Origin: Planctomycetaceae bacterium
GTDB taxonomy: Bacteria > Planctomycetota > Planctomycetia > Pirellulales > Pirellulaceae
Direction: 5' to 3'
DNA: 15,157 nucleotides
NCBI GenBank assembly: GCA_002685655.1
Contig: NYXM01000004.1
Coordinates: 4,702 to 19,858, forward strand
Shown: in pieces, positions 7,710 to 14,300 of the stretch
Position numbering within the stretch: the first letter of the stretch is position 1
Layout: each line of letters starts with the position of its first letter
Notes under the pieces: model-generated
What the model was told of the DNA's origin: nothing
What the model saw: the letters and a program-made list of their open reading frames with translations, nothing else
Database searches by the model: none
Translations under genes and position numbers: made by a program

Positions 7710-8792
7710 CTAGATGGGATAGGGAACGGCCGTCCCTTTGACGGCTCTCGTTCGGTGAGCGATCCACGAATCAAAGCTAAAGCGGCCCGCGCCCATCACT
7801 GTTAGCGAGGCGGCCGATCCGAAAAATGTCACATGGCCCGCCACATCCTCCTTGAAATAGAAGAAGGACAAGGTGAGGATGATCATCGTAATCAGACAGA
7901 AGCAACGTGTGTAAATTCCCAGCAGCAGTACCGTACCGACAGCAATTTCGATCACACCCACTGAAAAAACCCACATCGCCGTGCTTACAGGAATCACGTC
8001 TTCTAAGCCATAGTCTATGACAACGGCTTCACACAAACGCGGATTAAATGCCTTCTCGGTAATGGCCAGCCAAATCAACGTGCTGCCCAGAGCAAGTCGC
8101 AGCAGGAGAGGTGCAAAGTCGTTTAGTTTTCTCGACACCGGAGCGAGCAAGTCACCCAGGGGATCGATGTCCAAAATACCATCGACACTGGGACGAGTCG
8201 GTTTGTAGGCGATCAAGAGTAATGCGGCGGCGGCCGTCTCCCACGCTCCCAACAGATAGTGGCTTTGCGCCAGCCCACAGCAAAATAGGGTCAAGGCCGC
8301 CATGCCACTGGCGCGGACCATGAAGCCGAAGACCATGCAAAACCCAACGCCAACCTCGAACCCGCCAAAGCCGCCAGCGGGAACGTTAGGTAAGAAAACC
8401 GCGTCGCCGACCCCCGCCACAATCAACGCCATTCCCAGCGACACTCGCAGCATTAACGGCACATGCTCCATATTCATCAGCAGACGATTGTGGAACCGCT
8501 GACAGAGAGAACGAAGCGGGCCCACAAGATGACACGCCGCAAAACACGCCACGGTTACGACGAGTGTCACAATGATGAGCGTCACGTACAGCGGATCAGA
8601 AAGCGGCGACAGCAAGAAAGCCCAGTCTCGACCGGAGAGCGACTCAAGCAACTCGGAATCGACCACGTAGCTGACGTGCGCAAGTGGCGACGATGGTTGG
8701 AAGGCAATCACAGTAGTCAACGTGCCGCTCCTGCTCCAAGAGGTGGCTGGCAAACTCGCATGAATCTTGCTCGAGCAGTAAGGCTGGCGCAC
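7710..8792 (-). CDS. Integral membrane protein with two DoxX-like halves
   Basis: This is a hydrophobic membrane protein of up to 360 aa. Using the longest numbering, there is an N-terminal membrane segment at about 67-90 and then two similar blocks: residues about 110-196 (LMLRVSLGMALIVAG, then GFEVGVGF...R) and about 226-345 (LLLRLALGSTLIWLAITEKAFNP, then GVIEIAVG...R). The second block has the DoxX signature of an early Arg-Leu-Gly helix, an (E)K-x-NP-like loop and a Glu in helix 2. DoxX-family proteins are small quinone- or respiration-associated membrane proteins, usually with one such unit. The start is uncertain: the GTG at 8790-8792 directly follows an in-frame TGA and has no good ribosome site, whereas the TTG at 8718-8720 has AGGAG seven bases upstream and would give 336 aa. 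It lies 64-136 bp after the di-heme peroxidase gene on the same strand, so a joint redox role is likely. Substrate unknown. Confidence 0.72.
   Translation of the reverse strand: MRQPYCSSKIHASLPATSWSRSGTLTTVIAFQPSSPLAHVSYVVDSELLESLSGRDWAFLLSPLSDPLYVTLIIVTLVVTVACFAACHLVGPLRSLCQRFHNRLLMNMEHVPLMLRVSLGMALIVAGVGDAVFLPNVPAGGFGGFEVGVGFCMVFGFMVRASGMAALTLFCCGLAQSHYLLGAWETAAAALLLIAYKPTRPSVDGILDIDPLGDLLAPVSRKLNDFAPLLLRLALGSTLIWLAITEKAFNPRLCEAVVIDYGLEDVIPVSTAMWVFSVGVIEIAVGTVLLLGIYTRCFCLITMIILTLSFFYFKEDVAGHVTFFGSAASLTVMGAGRFSFDSWIAHRTRAVKGTAVPYPI
8718..8732 (-). promoter_or_regulatory. Shine-Dalgarno and TTG start favoured for the DoxX-like gene
   Basis: Read on the minus strand, AGGAG (8728-8732) is followed by seven bases (CGGCACG) and then TTG at 8720-8718, in frame with the DoxX-like protein at residue 25 of the longest version. 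A GTG three codons later is a second option. This is the only well-spaced ribosome-binding sequence near the 5' end of the gene, although planctomycete genes often lack one. Confidence 0.45.
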
Positions 8793-8840
8793 TCATCTTC
8801 GCATTCGTCCTTCTCACTCATCTTCGCTTTCGTCTTTCTT
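8791..8840. repeat. Imperfect 25-bp tandem duplication
   Basis: Two adjacent 25-base units, 8791-8815 and 8816-8840, are identical at 22 of 25 positions; each begins ACTCATCTTCGC and continues TTCGTC. Differences are at unit positions 13, 20 and 25. The pair fills most of the 64-bp gap between the peroxidase stop and the earliest possible DoxX start, and is purine-rich on the transcribed minus-strand sense. It could be a simple slippage product. Confidence 0.85.
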
Positions 8841-8856
8841 TCGAGTTCGGTAACTG

Positions 8857-10272
8857 TCATCTGTCTTGAACTGTTTCTTTACTGGCAGCCTCAAAACGTC
8901 CATCTAGTGTCTTCAAAAACGCGACCAAATCTTTGACTTCGGACTCAACAAGCCCAAGCGGTTTGATGCGAGAGTCAAGATGTGGATTCTCGATCCCGCC
9001 CTGGTTGTAATACTGAACGACATCGTGGAGGGTCGCCAGGCTGCCATCGTGCATGTAAGGAGCGGTGCGGCTGACATCACGCAACGAGGGTGTCTTAAAT
9101 GCGCCACGGTCATTGTCGTCATTTGTCACCTGGAAACGTCCAGAATCGGACTCCCCTGAGTCTGACCAGCCGACACCAAGATTATGAAATCCGCGATCAC
9201 TAAACAGCGGTGGCACATGGCAGCGACCACACGCCACCTTGCCAAAAAAAAGCGCTCGGCCACGTTGGGCCGGCAAACTGATGGCGTCTTTCAACCCGGC
9301 TTCGTAACGATCAAAGTCGGAGTCACCAGAGAACAAGCTTCGCTGGTAGCACGCCAATGCCTTGGCGATCGTGTCTAACGACAGCGGCGCATCGAACGCC
9401 TGCTGCATTCTCGTCCCGTACACGGCCTTTAGACTCGCGACAACTTCGGCTTCGTTGCTGTTGCCCATTTCGTCGTCGCCGAGGATGGGGCCCAGCACGT
9501 ACCGTTCCAATGACTCGCTACGTCCGTCCCAAGAAAATGAATTGAGGTATGCGGAATTGAGTGCCGTCGGCACGTTGCGACGCCCTTTGTGGCCACCGAT
9601 GCCAACGGCGATCGTATTGGTATCCGTAAAGGCACGTTCTGGAAGGTGGCATGTGGCGCACGAGACAGTCCCGTCGGCACTCATGTCACCATCGAAGAAC
9701 AACTCACGGCCCAGATTGATCTTGTCGGATGTCAGCGCGTTATCAGGCGACCGCGGTACCATTGGGTCGAGCCCCAATGGGGGCCGCAGGCCGAGAGCCT
9801 CGATTTCGTAGTCCCAGAAGAACTTCACGTCCTCGAGCCCAGTCACTTCACCGAGTTTGCCAGAGACCGTCAACCACGCTTGACCTTTGACCGGCGCGGT
9901 CCGCGCGACTAACTCGAACGATCGGCCAACTTGCTCGAATGACGCGTGTTGCGCGTCACCCTCCACCGGTTCGACCGTCAGTTGCCCGTTAAATCCGGCG
10001 GGGTTGATTTCTTGGCGGAAGGCGTTTGACAGCCAGAGCCGGTGGGTACCGTCTTCCTCCGCAACCAATTCCAGGTGAAACTGGCCTTGCATCGTCACTT
10101 TGCCGTCAGGGTGCAACGGCTGGTGCATGTGGAACATCGAGTCATGCATACCCGGAGGCATCTTCGATGCATCCTCTTCCCGCTTCCATGGTCCCGCGAG
10201 ATAAGCCAAATACACCGCAAGTGCCCAAAACAAGATGGCCACCAGCGGCTTAATCGAATCTTTCATGACCAT
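8857..10272 (-). CDS. Membrane-anchored di-heme cytochrome c peroxidase family protein with extra N-terminal domain
   Basis: The 471-aa protein has one N-terminal membrane segment (about 8-27) and faces the periplasm. Residues about 165-465 are the bacterial di-heme peroxidase (CcpA/MauG) fold: LGRELFFDGDMS, first haem site CATCH (205-209) followed by LPERAFTD, NVPTALNSAYLNSFSWDGR, second haem site CGRCH (348-352) followed by VPPLFSDRGFHNLG, and YMHDGSLATLHDVV with Met407 at the usual axial-ligand position. The expected reaction is hydrogen peroxide reduction using electrons from small cytochromes, or a MauG-like oxidation. Residues about 38-160 are additional: a His/Met-rich stretch (MHDSMFHMHQPLH, 42-54) and a beta-rich segment GQFHLELVAEEDGTHRLWLSNAFRQ not found in ordinary CcpA. 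ATGs at 10272 and 10266 are both possible; neither has a clear ribosome site. The DoxX-like gene follows immediately. Confidence 0.9.
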   Translation of the reverse strand: MVMKDSIKPLVAILFWALAVYLAYLAGPWKREEDASKMPPGMHDSMFHMHQPLHPDGKVTMQGQFHLELVAEEDGTHRLWLSNAFRQEINPAGFNGQLTVEPVEGDAQHASFEQVGRSFELVARTAPVKGQAWLTVSGKLGEVTGLEDVKFFWDYEIEALGLRPPLGLDPMVPRSPDNALTSDKINLGRELFFDGDMSADGTVSCATCHLPERAFTDTNTIAVGIGGHKGRRNVPTALNSAYLNSFSWDGRSESLERYVLGPILGDDEMGNSNEAEVVASLKAVYGTRMQQAFDAPLSLDTIAKALACYQRSLFSGDSDFDRYEAGLKDAISLPAQRGRALFFGKVACGRCHVPPLFSDRGFHNLGVGWSDSGESDSGRFQVTNDDNDRGAFKTPSLRDVSRTAPYMHDGSLATLHDVVQYYNQGGIENPHLDSRIKPLGLVESEVKDLVAFLKTLDGRFEAASKETVQDR

Positions 10273-10338
10273 GGAGCGTTAGCCGACGTTTCCCATTTGG
10301 GTTGAGCCCCAAGCCAATCCTGGCTCGGAATCACATTG

Positions 10339-10367
10339 ATTCTAGCATCGCGAGTTCCCCATGTCGA
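10339..10367 (-). promoter_or_regulatory. Candidate sigma70-type promoter for the peroxidase-DoxX pair
   Basis: On the minus strand TCGACA (10367-10362, five of six bases matching TTGACA) and TAGAAT (10344-10339, five of six matching TATAAT) are separated by exactly 17 bases. The -10 ends 66 bp before the peroxidase ATG, leaving a plausible leader. It was found by eye in a 259-bp gap, so chance occurrence is possible, but spacing and position are right for independent transcription of these two genes. Confidence 0.4.
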
Positions 10368-10480
10368 TGAACCGTCGCTTCGATAGCTTCCACTGATTCA
10401 CCCTGTCGATCCAATCGTCGGAAAGCGCTTCGTCATCCACTTCCGCAACGTCACCTCGCCGCTGCCGCACTTCGTTTCCT

Positions 10481-10503
10481 TCGTTTGGCAATTCTCCAAA
10501 CGA
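10481..10503 (-). terminator. Hairpin just downstream of the cytosolic oxidoreductase gene
   Basis: TCGTTTGG (10481-10488) and CCAAACGA (10496-10503) form a perfect 8-bp stem with a 7-base loop, beginning 28 bp after the minus-strand stop codon at 10532. No T-run follows on the minus strand, so it is not a classic intrinsic terminator; it may protect the transcript end or be incidental. Confidence 0.3.
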
Positions 10504-10531
10504 CACTGAGACCTTTTCAGCTGACACTATT

Positions 10532-11557
10532 TCAATCCAGCGGAAGTTTGATTGTTCGCCCTCCTTCTTCAATCGAACAGTCGATGGCCAGGCAGATCTC
10601 GTGTGTGCGGTAGGCGTCGGCCACATTGCAGTGCGACTCTTGGTCGTTGCGAATGCAGTCGACGAGATGATTCACTTCCGCGTCGAAAGGATGGTGCTCC
10701 ACTGCACCGGAATCAGGTGTGACGGTGGGCGCTGTGGCCCATCCGGTTTGCGCCGGAAGTAGTTTCTTGGACCAGATCCGATTGTCACGCAATGCTCCGT
10801 CAGTGCCGATCAAATCGATGTTGAAGGAATACGGCATTTCGCAATCCAGCAGCACTGACGTCTTGCCAATGGCACCGCTTTGAAATCTGAAGATGGCCAC
10901 GACATTGGCATCATACTGGTATACCCCTTTCCAGTTGTTTGATAGCGCGGACACCTCGACAACCTCGTCGTCCGCCAGCCAGCGCATGGCATCAACGGCG
11001 TGGCAACCACCGAGCAGCATGGCGCTGCCGCCGGTTGCTTTCGTATGAGCCCAATCCCAACCACCGTAGGCCGGAGAGATACCGTGCCAGTAGTCAACCT
11101 CGACGTAGAATGGATCGCCGATGACGTTCGAGGCGAGCAGCGATTTGAGGTTCTCGAACAGCGGGTTCCAGCGTAGTACGAAGCTAACAACGCTCTTCAC
11201 ACCCGTCCGAACGACGGCGTCGCGCAATGCCCGGTTCTCGTCCATTGACATGACCATCGGTTTCTCGATGAGCAAGTGCCGGCCGGATTCCGCCGCGGCG
11301 ATTCCCTGTTCGGCGTGAACATGGTTTGGACCGCTGATGTTGACGATGTCGACTCGCTCGTCGTTTAGCACGTCGGCGAAAGAATCGTGCACAGCGCAGT
11401 CAAGTTCAAATTCGTCGACCAGCCGCTGAGCACTTTCCCGGCTCCGGCTGCTGACCGAGACAATCTTCGTGTTCTGATTCTTCTTCCAACTAGCGGCGTG
11501 CGCGTACGCCACTTGCCCCGCTCCGTGGATGGCTACTCCCAGCTTGCGATTGTCCAT
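10532..11557 (-). CDS. Cytosolic Gfo/Idh/MocA family NAD(P)-dependent oxidoreductase
   Basis: This 341-aa protein has the two-domain Gfo/Idh/MocA architecture: a Rossmann fold with [11 protein letters not shown] (10-20), [12 protein letters not shown] (73-84), the catalytic EKP (98-100) in [15 protein letters not shown], and an active-site segment [19 protein letters not shown] (177-195) with His186 and Asp189. It should oxidise or reduce a sugar, inositol or sugar acid with NAD(P)H. There is no export signal, so it works in the cytoplasm, unlike its two relatives in the window. The start was set at the ATG 11557-11555 because GGAGGT lies seven bases before it; a longer frame from 11632 would overlap the upstream gene and adds residues unlike the family. 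It begins 35 bp after the stop of the Tat-exported oxidoreductase, which points to one operon and perhaps successive steps on the same compound. Confidence 0.92.
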   Translation of the reverse strand: MDNRKLGVAIHGAGQVAYAHAASWKKNQNTKIVSVSSRSRESAQRLVDEFELDCAVHDSFADVLNDERVDIVNISGPNHVHAEQGIAAAESGRHLLIEKPMVMSMDENRALRDAVVRTGVKSVVSFVLRWNPLFENLKSLLASNVIGDPFYVEVDYWHGISPAYGGWDWAHTKATGGSAMLLGGCHAVDAMRWLADDEVVEVSALSNNWKGVYQYDANVVAIFRFQSGAIGKTSVLLDCEMPYSFNIDLIGTDGALRDNRIWSKKLLPAQTGWATAPTVTPDSGAVEHHPFDAEVNHLVDCIRNDQESHCNVADAYRTHEICLAIDCSIEEGGRTIKLPLD

Positions 11558-11571
11558 TCTTTTACCTCCGG
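11558..11571 (-). promoter_or_regulatory. Strong Shine-Dalgarno deciding the oxidoreductase start
   Basis: On the minus strand the sequence reads GGAGGTAAAAGA immediately before ATG at 11557. It is the best ribosome-binding site in the window, and fixes the start at the conserved beginning of the Rossmann fold ([12 protein letters not shown]). Confidence 0.8.
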
Positions 11572-11592
11572 CAACGACTACGGGCTTGCTGA

Positions 11593-12942
11593 TCAAGCTA
11601 CGGGATTCAGGTACTCCATCGGGAACTTCCACGGATCCCGATATTCGGGTTTGGCCAGCCTGGCAGCCTGGTTGTCTCCCACGATCTCTTCCGTCCGCGG
11701 ATCGAAGTGTAATGTTCGGCCAACTTTCATTGACAAATTGGCCAGCGCAATCGCCACGTCCATTCTGTAGTGATACGAGACATTGCAGCTAGGCTGCTCG
11801 CGGCTCCGCAGACAATCGAGCCATTCCCTTTCGTGGCCGGGCGAGGCGGGAATCGACTTCTCCGGCGGCGCGGCGTCTTGCATCCGATCGCCTTCGGAAA
11901 CGACCTCGTGTTTTCCATAGTCGGTAAATAGTGTCCCGTCGACGCCGTGGAAGTAGATTCCCAGCCGCCGCGACAAGCTGCCTCGGCCAAAATCAAAACC
12001 AAAACTGCTAACCGCCGACATTGACCATGCCATGGTCATACCCGGATATTCCCACAGAACCTCCTGGGTGTCAGGTGCGTCGCCAGCGTCGCGAATCGCG
12101 AAGCGACCGCCGGAACAACTGGTGGTCGTCGGATGCCCGAGTTCCAGCGCCCAGTAGGGCAGGTCGATAATGTGAGGGGCCATGCCCGGTGTCCAGCCAC
12201 CGCTGTAGTCCATGAACGAGCAGTTTTCAAAAGCGCTTCGGACGATCAGTTCATTGAACGGGCGCATAGGCGCGGGGCCAACCCACAACTCCCAATCCAG
12301 GCCCGCAGGGGGTGCACTGTTCGCAGGTTTTCCTATGCCCTCGGGACCCTGGTTCATCACATTGAACGTGCGGACCACATTGACTTTTCCCAGCATTCCC
12401 GAACGCACCTTCTCGACAACTCGCCGATAGTTCTCGCCGGCATGAATCTGCGTTCCTACTTGGCTGATCCGCTGGTGCTTCTCGACAGCTTGCTTCAATG
12501 CCAGACTCTCCGCCAGGTGGAGTGTCATCGGTTTTTGCAAGTAGATGTCCTTGCCTGCCTCGCACGCATCGATCGCTTGCAGGCAGTGCCAATGCGGCGG
12601 CGTGGCGATGATGACCGCATCGATATCTGGCTGTTGGAGCATCTCCCGATAATCGTGGTACGGCTTGGCGCTGCCGGGAAACTGGGCCACAACTGGATCC
12701 CGCCGCTGTTTCCAAACATCACAGACGCCGGTCACCACGACATCATCATGTTTGGCGCAGTTGTTCAAGTTTCCCCGCCCCATCCCGCCGGCACCGATTA
12801 AACCGATCTGGATTCGGTCGTTGGCTCCCAGTTCGCCGGCGGCTCGCAGCGCGCTGGCTGAAAGAATATACGGTGCTGCCGCTCCGACGGCCGTCGCCTT
12901 CTCCATGAATACACGTCGCGAAACTTGTTTCTGGCCGGTCAT
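11593..12942 (-). CDS. Tat-exported Gfo/Idh/MocA family oxidoreductase
   Basis: The 449-aa protein opens with a twin-arginine leader (SRRVFMEKATAVGAAAPYIL, 8-27). The mature part has GLIGAGGMGRGN (47-58) for NAD(P) binding, ATPPHWHCLQAIDACEAGKD (113-132) and the catalytic tripeptide as QKP (136-138), the common Glu-to-Gln variant that keeps the Lys. Later segments FMDYSGGWTPGMAPHIIDLPYWAL and a C-terminal RDPWKFPMEYLNPV are characteristic of the long, Tat-dependent Gfo/Idh/MocA proteins abundant in planctomycetes. It probably acts on a sugar or glycoside outside the cytoplasm with a pre-loaded cofactor. GAGG lies eight bases before the ATG. It is the first gene of the minus-strand block and is followed after 35 bp by a cytosolic relative. 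The substrate is unknown; relatives include glucose-fructose oxidoreductase and glycoside 3-oxidising enzymes. Confidence 0.92.
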   Translation of the reverse strand: MTGQKQVSRRVFMEKATAVGAAAPYILSASALRAAGELGANDRIQIGLIGAGGMGRGNLNNCAKHDDVVVTGVCDVWKQRRDPVVAQFPGSAKPYHDYREMLQQPDIDAVIIATPPHWHCLQAIDACEAGKDIYLQKPMTLHLAESLALKQAVEKHQRISQVGTQIHAGENYRRVVEKVRSGMLGKVNVVRTFNVMNQGPEGIGKPANSAPPAGLDWELWVGPAPMRPFNELIVRSAFENCSFMDYSGGWTPGMAPHIIDLPYWALELGHPTTTSCSGGRFAIRDAGDAPDTQEVLWEYPGMTMAWSMSAVSSFGFDFGRGSLSRRLGIYFHGVDGTLFTDYGKHEVVSEGDRMQDAAPPEKSIPASPGHEREWLDCLRSREQPSCNVSYHYRMDVAIALANLSMKVGRTLHFDPRTEEIVGDNQAARLAKPEYRDPWKFPMEYLNPVA

Positions 12943-13037
12943 GCGAGTTGCCTCGTATTGAATTGGCTTGTCAATTGAAAGTCCAGATCAGGCGGGAGTT
13001 CGATTGTTAACTCGGCGCGCTGACACCTTCCACCGCA

Positions 13038-13080
13038 CCGTCAAAGTTGCTGACGAGGACCAATAATCCCGTCAAAGTGC
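13038..13080. repeat. Pair of direct repeats upstream of the oxidoreductase operon
   Basis: CCGTCAAAGTTGC at 13038-13050 and CCGTCAAAGTGC at 13069-13080 share their first ten bases, with starts 31 bp apart, close to three helical turns. They lie 95-140 bp upstream of the minus-strand oxidoreductase ATG. That placement suits a tandem regulator-binding site, but no regulator gene is present in the window and two copies may be coincidence. Confidence 0.35.
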
Positions 13081-13160
13081 TCAAGTGATCAACATTGTCG
13101 TTTCTTGTGCGTTTCTGCTTGGAAACAACAATTACGGCACATAACGCGGGCTTTGCAGGA

Positions 13161-13239
13161 AGGGGGTCGGGAGTCTTTTTCGGATGACAGTGTACGAGTT
13201 TTGGGACGAGCTTTGGCCGAAAAAGACTCCCGACCCCCT
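13161..13239. repeat. 79-bp palindromic element (REP/MITE-like), perfect 23-bp arms
   Basis: The arms are 13161-13183 (starting AGGGGGTCGGGAGTC) and 13217-13239 (ending GACTCCCGACCCCCT), fully complementary over 23 bases, around a 33-base loop. The loop holds a short internal duplication, ACGAGTTTTGG and ACGAGCTTTGG. The element lies between two divergent genes, so it terminates neither. Length, perfect arms, G-rich tip and intergenic site fit a dispersed REP/BIME or small non-autonomous repeat; the copy number cannot be judged from one window. No transposase or flanking target duplication is evident. Confidence 0.7.
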
Positions 13240-13313
13240 GGATCGCACACGAAACAATCAAACCGACCCACTACCGACTTTTATTCCATCGCCCAAATTC
13301 GCGGTTAATACTG

Positions 13314-13319
13314 TATAAT
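13314..13319 (+). promoter_or_regulatory. Isolated perfect -10 hexamer (TATAAT)
   Basis: TATAAT occurs in an AT-rich pocket about 300 bp upstream of the cytochrome gene. No recognisable -35 hexamer is found 16-18 bp upstream (sequence around 13290-13297 is GC-rich), and no extended -10 TGn is in place. It could start a long leader transcript for the cytochrome gene, but the support is weak. Confidence 0.22.
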
Positions 13320-13519
13320 CTCTGGTTATATTAGACTGTTTACTCAACAGAATGCAAACGATCACCAAGCCGATCCTGAGCGGTGCCGATCTTTGCCAGA
13401 GCACCGGCTCACCACAACACTCCCGTCGGTCGCTTCGGTAATTCATCAAGAACACAACAGTTCGACGTTGCACTGCAAAGGGCGGCAGGGCGGCAACCAA
13501 GCCGGTTCTTTGGTTCACT

Positions 13520-13547
13520 AAACCGTGTTCCTGAAACCGTGTTCCTG
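13520..13547. repeat. Perfect 14-bp tandem duplication
   Basis: AAACCGTGTTCCTG occurs twice back to back, at 13520-13533 and 13534-13547, in the leader about 70-95 bp upstream of the cytochrome start. It looks like a recent slippage or duplication and could vary in copy number between strains. Confidence 0.85.
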
Positions 13548-13614
13548 TTGGTCGCTGGCTTTCCTGTCAAGCAAACAAGATTTCGTGTGTTGGAAATACA
13601 GAGGGAGAAGCTAA

Positions 13615-14106
13615 ATGCGAAGAACACCGACAGTCAGTTGCAGTGCCGGAGCACTGCTTGGGCTCGTCTGCGGCGGTGTCTGGTTCGCCGCCTCAGAAGG
13701 CCCCACTCCGCTCGCGTTGGCTGGACAATCCGAAGACAAGTACGCCGTCAAGCCCGTCGAAGGTGACATGCACGAATTCATGGGACACTTGTACGAGCCG
13801 ACGTATAAGCGATTGCGGCAGTCGCTGGCATCTAAACCGGCGAGCGAGGAAGCTTGGAAGAACGTCGCATCCGACGCATTGATTCTGGCCGAAGGCGGAA
13901 ATCTCCTGCTCACACGTTCCTTCGATGCGACGGACGACGCCTGGGAGTCAAATGCCGCCGGCATTCGCACTTTCGGTACATCTGTCTATCGGTCGGCCAG
14001 AGAGAAGGATTACACGAACGTGCTGTTTTACTACCGGCACATGATCGAGCAATGCAATGACTGCCATCGAGAGTTTGGTTCCGGTGATATGCGGTTGGAG
14101 CCGTGA
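13615..14106 (+). CDS. Secreted cytochrome c'/c556-like monohaem protein
   Basis: The 163-aa protein has a signal peptide (about 1-37, hydrophobic segment AGALLGLVCGGVWFAA ending near LALAG) and a helical mature part of about 125 residues. A single haem-attachment motif CNDCH is at 147-151, close to the C-terminus and preceded by FYYRHMIEQ, the arrangement typical of cytochrome c'/c556-type four-helix proteins, where His151 would be the proximal ligand. The mature length also matches that family. It would act in the periplasm, binding small ligands or carrying electrons; the divergently placed di-heme peroxidase operon is a possible partner, by inference only. GGGAG at 13603-13607 lies seven bases before the ATG. 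A short frame overlaps its stop codon and a HEAT-domain gene follows after 194 bp. Confidence 0.85.
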   Translation: MRRTPTVSCSAGALLGLVCGGVWFAASEGPTPLALAGQSEDKYAVKPVEGDMHEFMGHLYEPTYKRLRQSLASKPASEEAWKNVASDALILAEGGNLLLTRSFDATDDAWESNAAGIRTFGTSVYRSAREKDYTNVLFYYRHMIEQCNDCHREFGSGDMRLEP

Positions 14107-14225
14107 CGATCAAAATTCGTGCGGGAATGACAATTACCACTCATCAAGAAACGTTGGACTCACTGCGTGTCGACATGCCGGGAGCCGATGTGATTGCGGG
14201 CGAATGCCGGCTTCTGGCCCCATGA
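14103..14225 (+). CDS. Possible small ORF overlapping the cytochrome stop codon
   Basis: A 40-codon frame begins with GTG at 14103, sharing GTGA with the cytochrome stop (TGA 14104-14106), and ends with TGA at 14223-14225; an internal ATG at 14127 would give 32 residues. The product would be soluble (for example THQETLDSLRVDMPGADV) and matches nothing I recognise. The overlap is the layout of translationally coupled genes, but a frame this short arises readily by chance and there is no separate ribosome site. Confidence 0.18.
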   Translation: MTIKIRAGMTITTHQETLDSLRVDMPGADVIAGECRLLAP

Positions 14226-14232
14226 CTATGAC

Positions 14233-14285
14233 TCGTTCGTCCAACCCGGTCGGCGCTTCCAGCGCCGGCGCATGAGTTCGAACGA
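14233..14285. other. Nested hairpins in the leader of the HEAT-domain gene
   Basis: An inner hairpin CGGCGCT (14251-14257), loop TCC, AGCGCCG (14261-14267) is enclosed by outer arms TCGTTCG (14233-14239) and CGAACGA (14279-14285). The structure ends 15 bases before the ATG at 14301 and just before its ribosome site. It could end transcription from the cytochrome gene (there is no T-run) or shape the leader. Confidence 0.35.
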
Positions 14286-14300
14286 AGCACGAGGATCACC

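Larger units (their letters stand above)
12943..13614. other. 672-bp divergent intergenic region
   Basis: I find no credible gene in this stretch, which separates the starts of the minus-strand oxidoreductase and the plus-strand cytochrome. It contains a pair of direct repeats (13038-13050 and 13069-13080), a 79-bp hairpin element (13161-13239), an AT-rich pocket with a perfect TATAAT (about 13302-13342) and a 14-bp tandem duplication (13520-13547). Short frames crossing the hairpin element exist on both strands but are generated by the repeat itself. Promoters of both flanking genes are expected here. Confidence 0.7.

Noticed and set aside
10342..10626. 94-codon - strand frame running past the end of the cytosolic oxidoreductase, considered as a frameshifted extension or separate gene
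   Set aside because: The oxidoreductase already ends at the usual place for its family (IKLPLD), so no extension is needed, and the extra sequence has no recognisable features.
11558..11632. Upstream start for the cytosolic oxidoreductase
   Set aside because: It would overlap the preceding gene by 40 bp, adds 25 residues unlike the family, and ignores the strong GGAGGT before the ATG at 11557.
12133..12801. 222-codon + strand frame
   Set aside because: It is antisense to a well-supported Tat-exported oxidoreductase and has no ribosome site or family features.
13105..13308. Short frame crossing the 79-bp hairpin, on + strand, with similar ones on - strand
   Set aside because: Its sequence is produced by the inverted repeat itself; such frames are often miscalled as small hypothetical genes.
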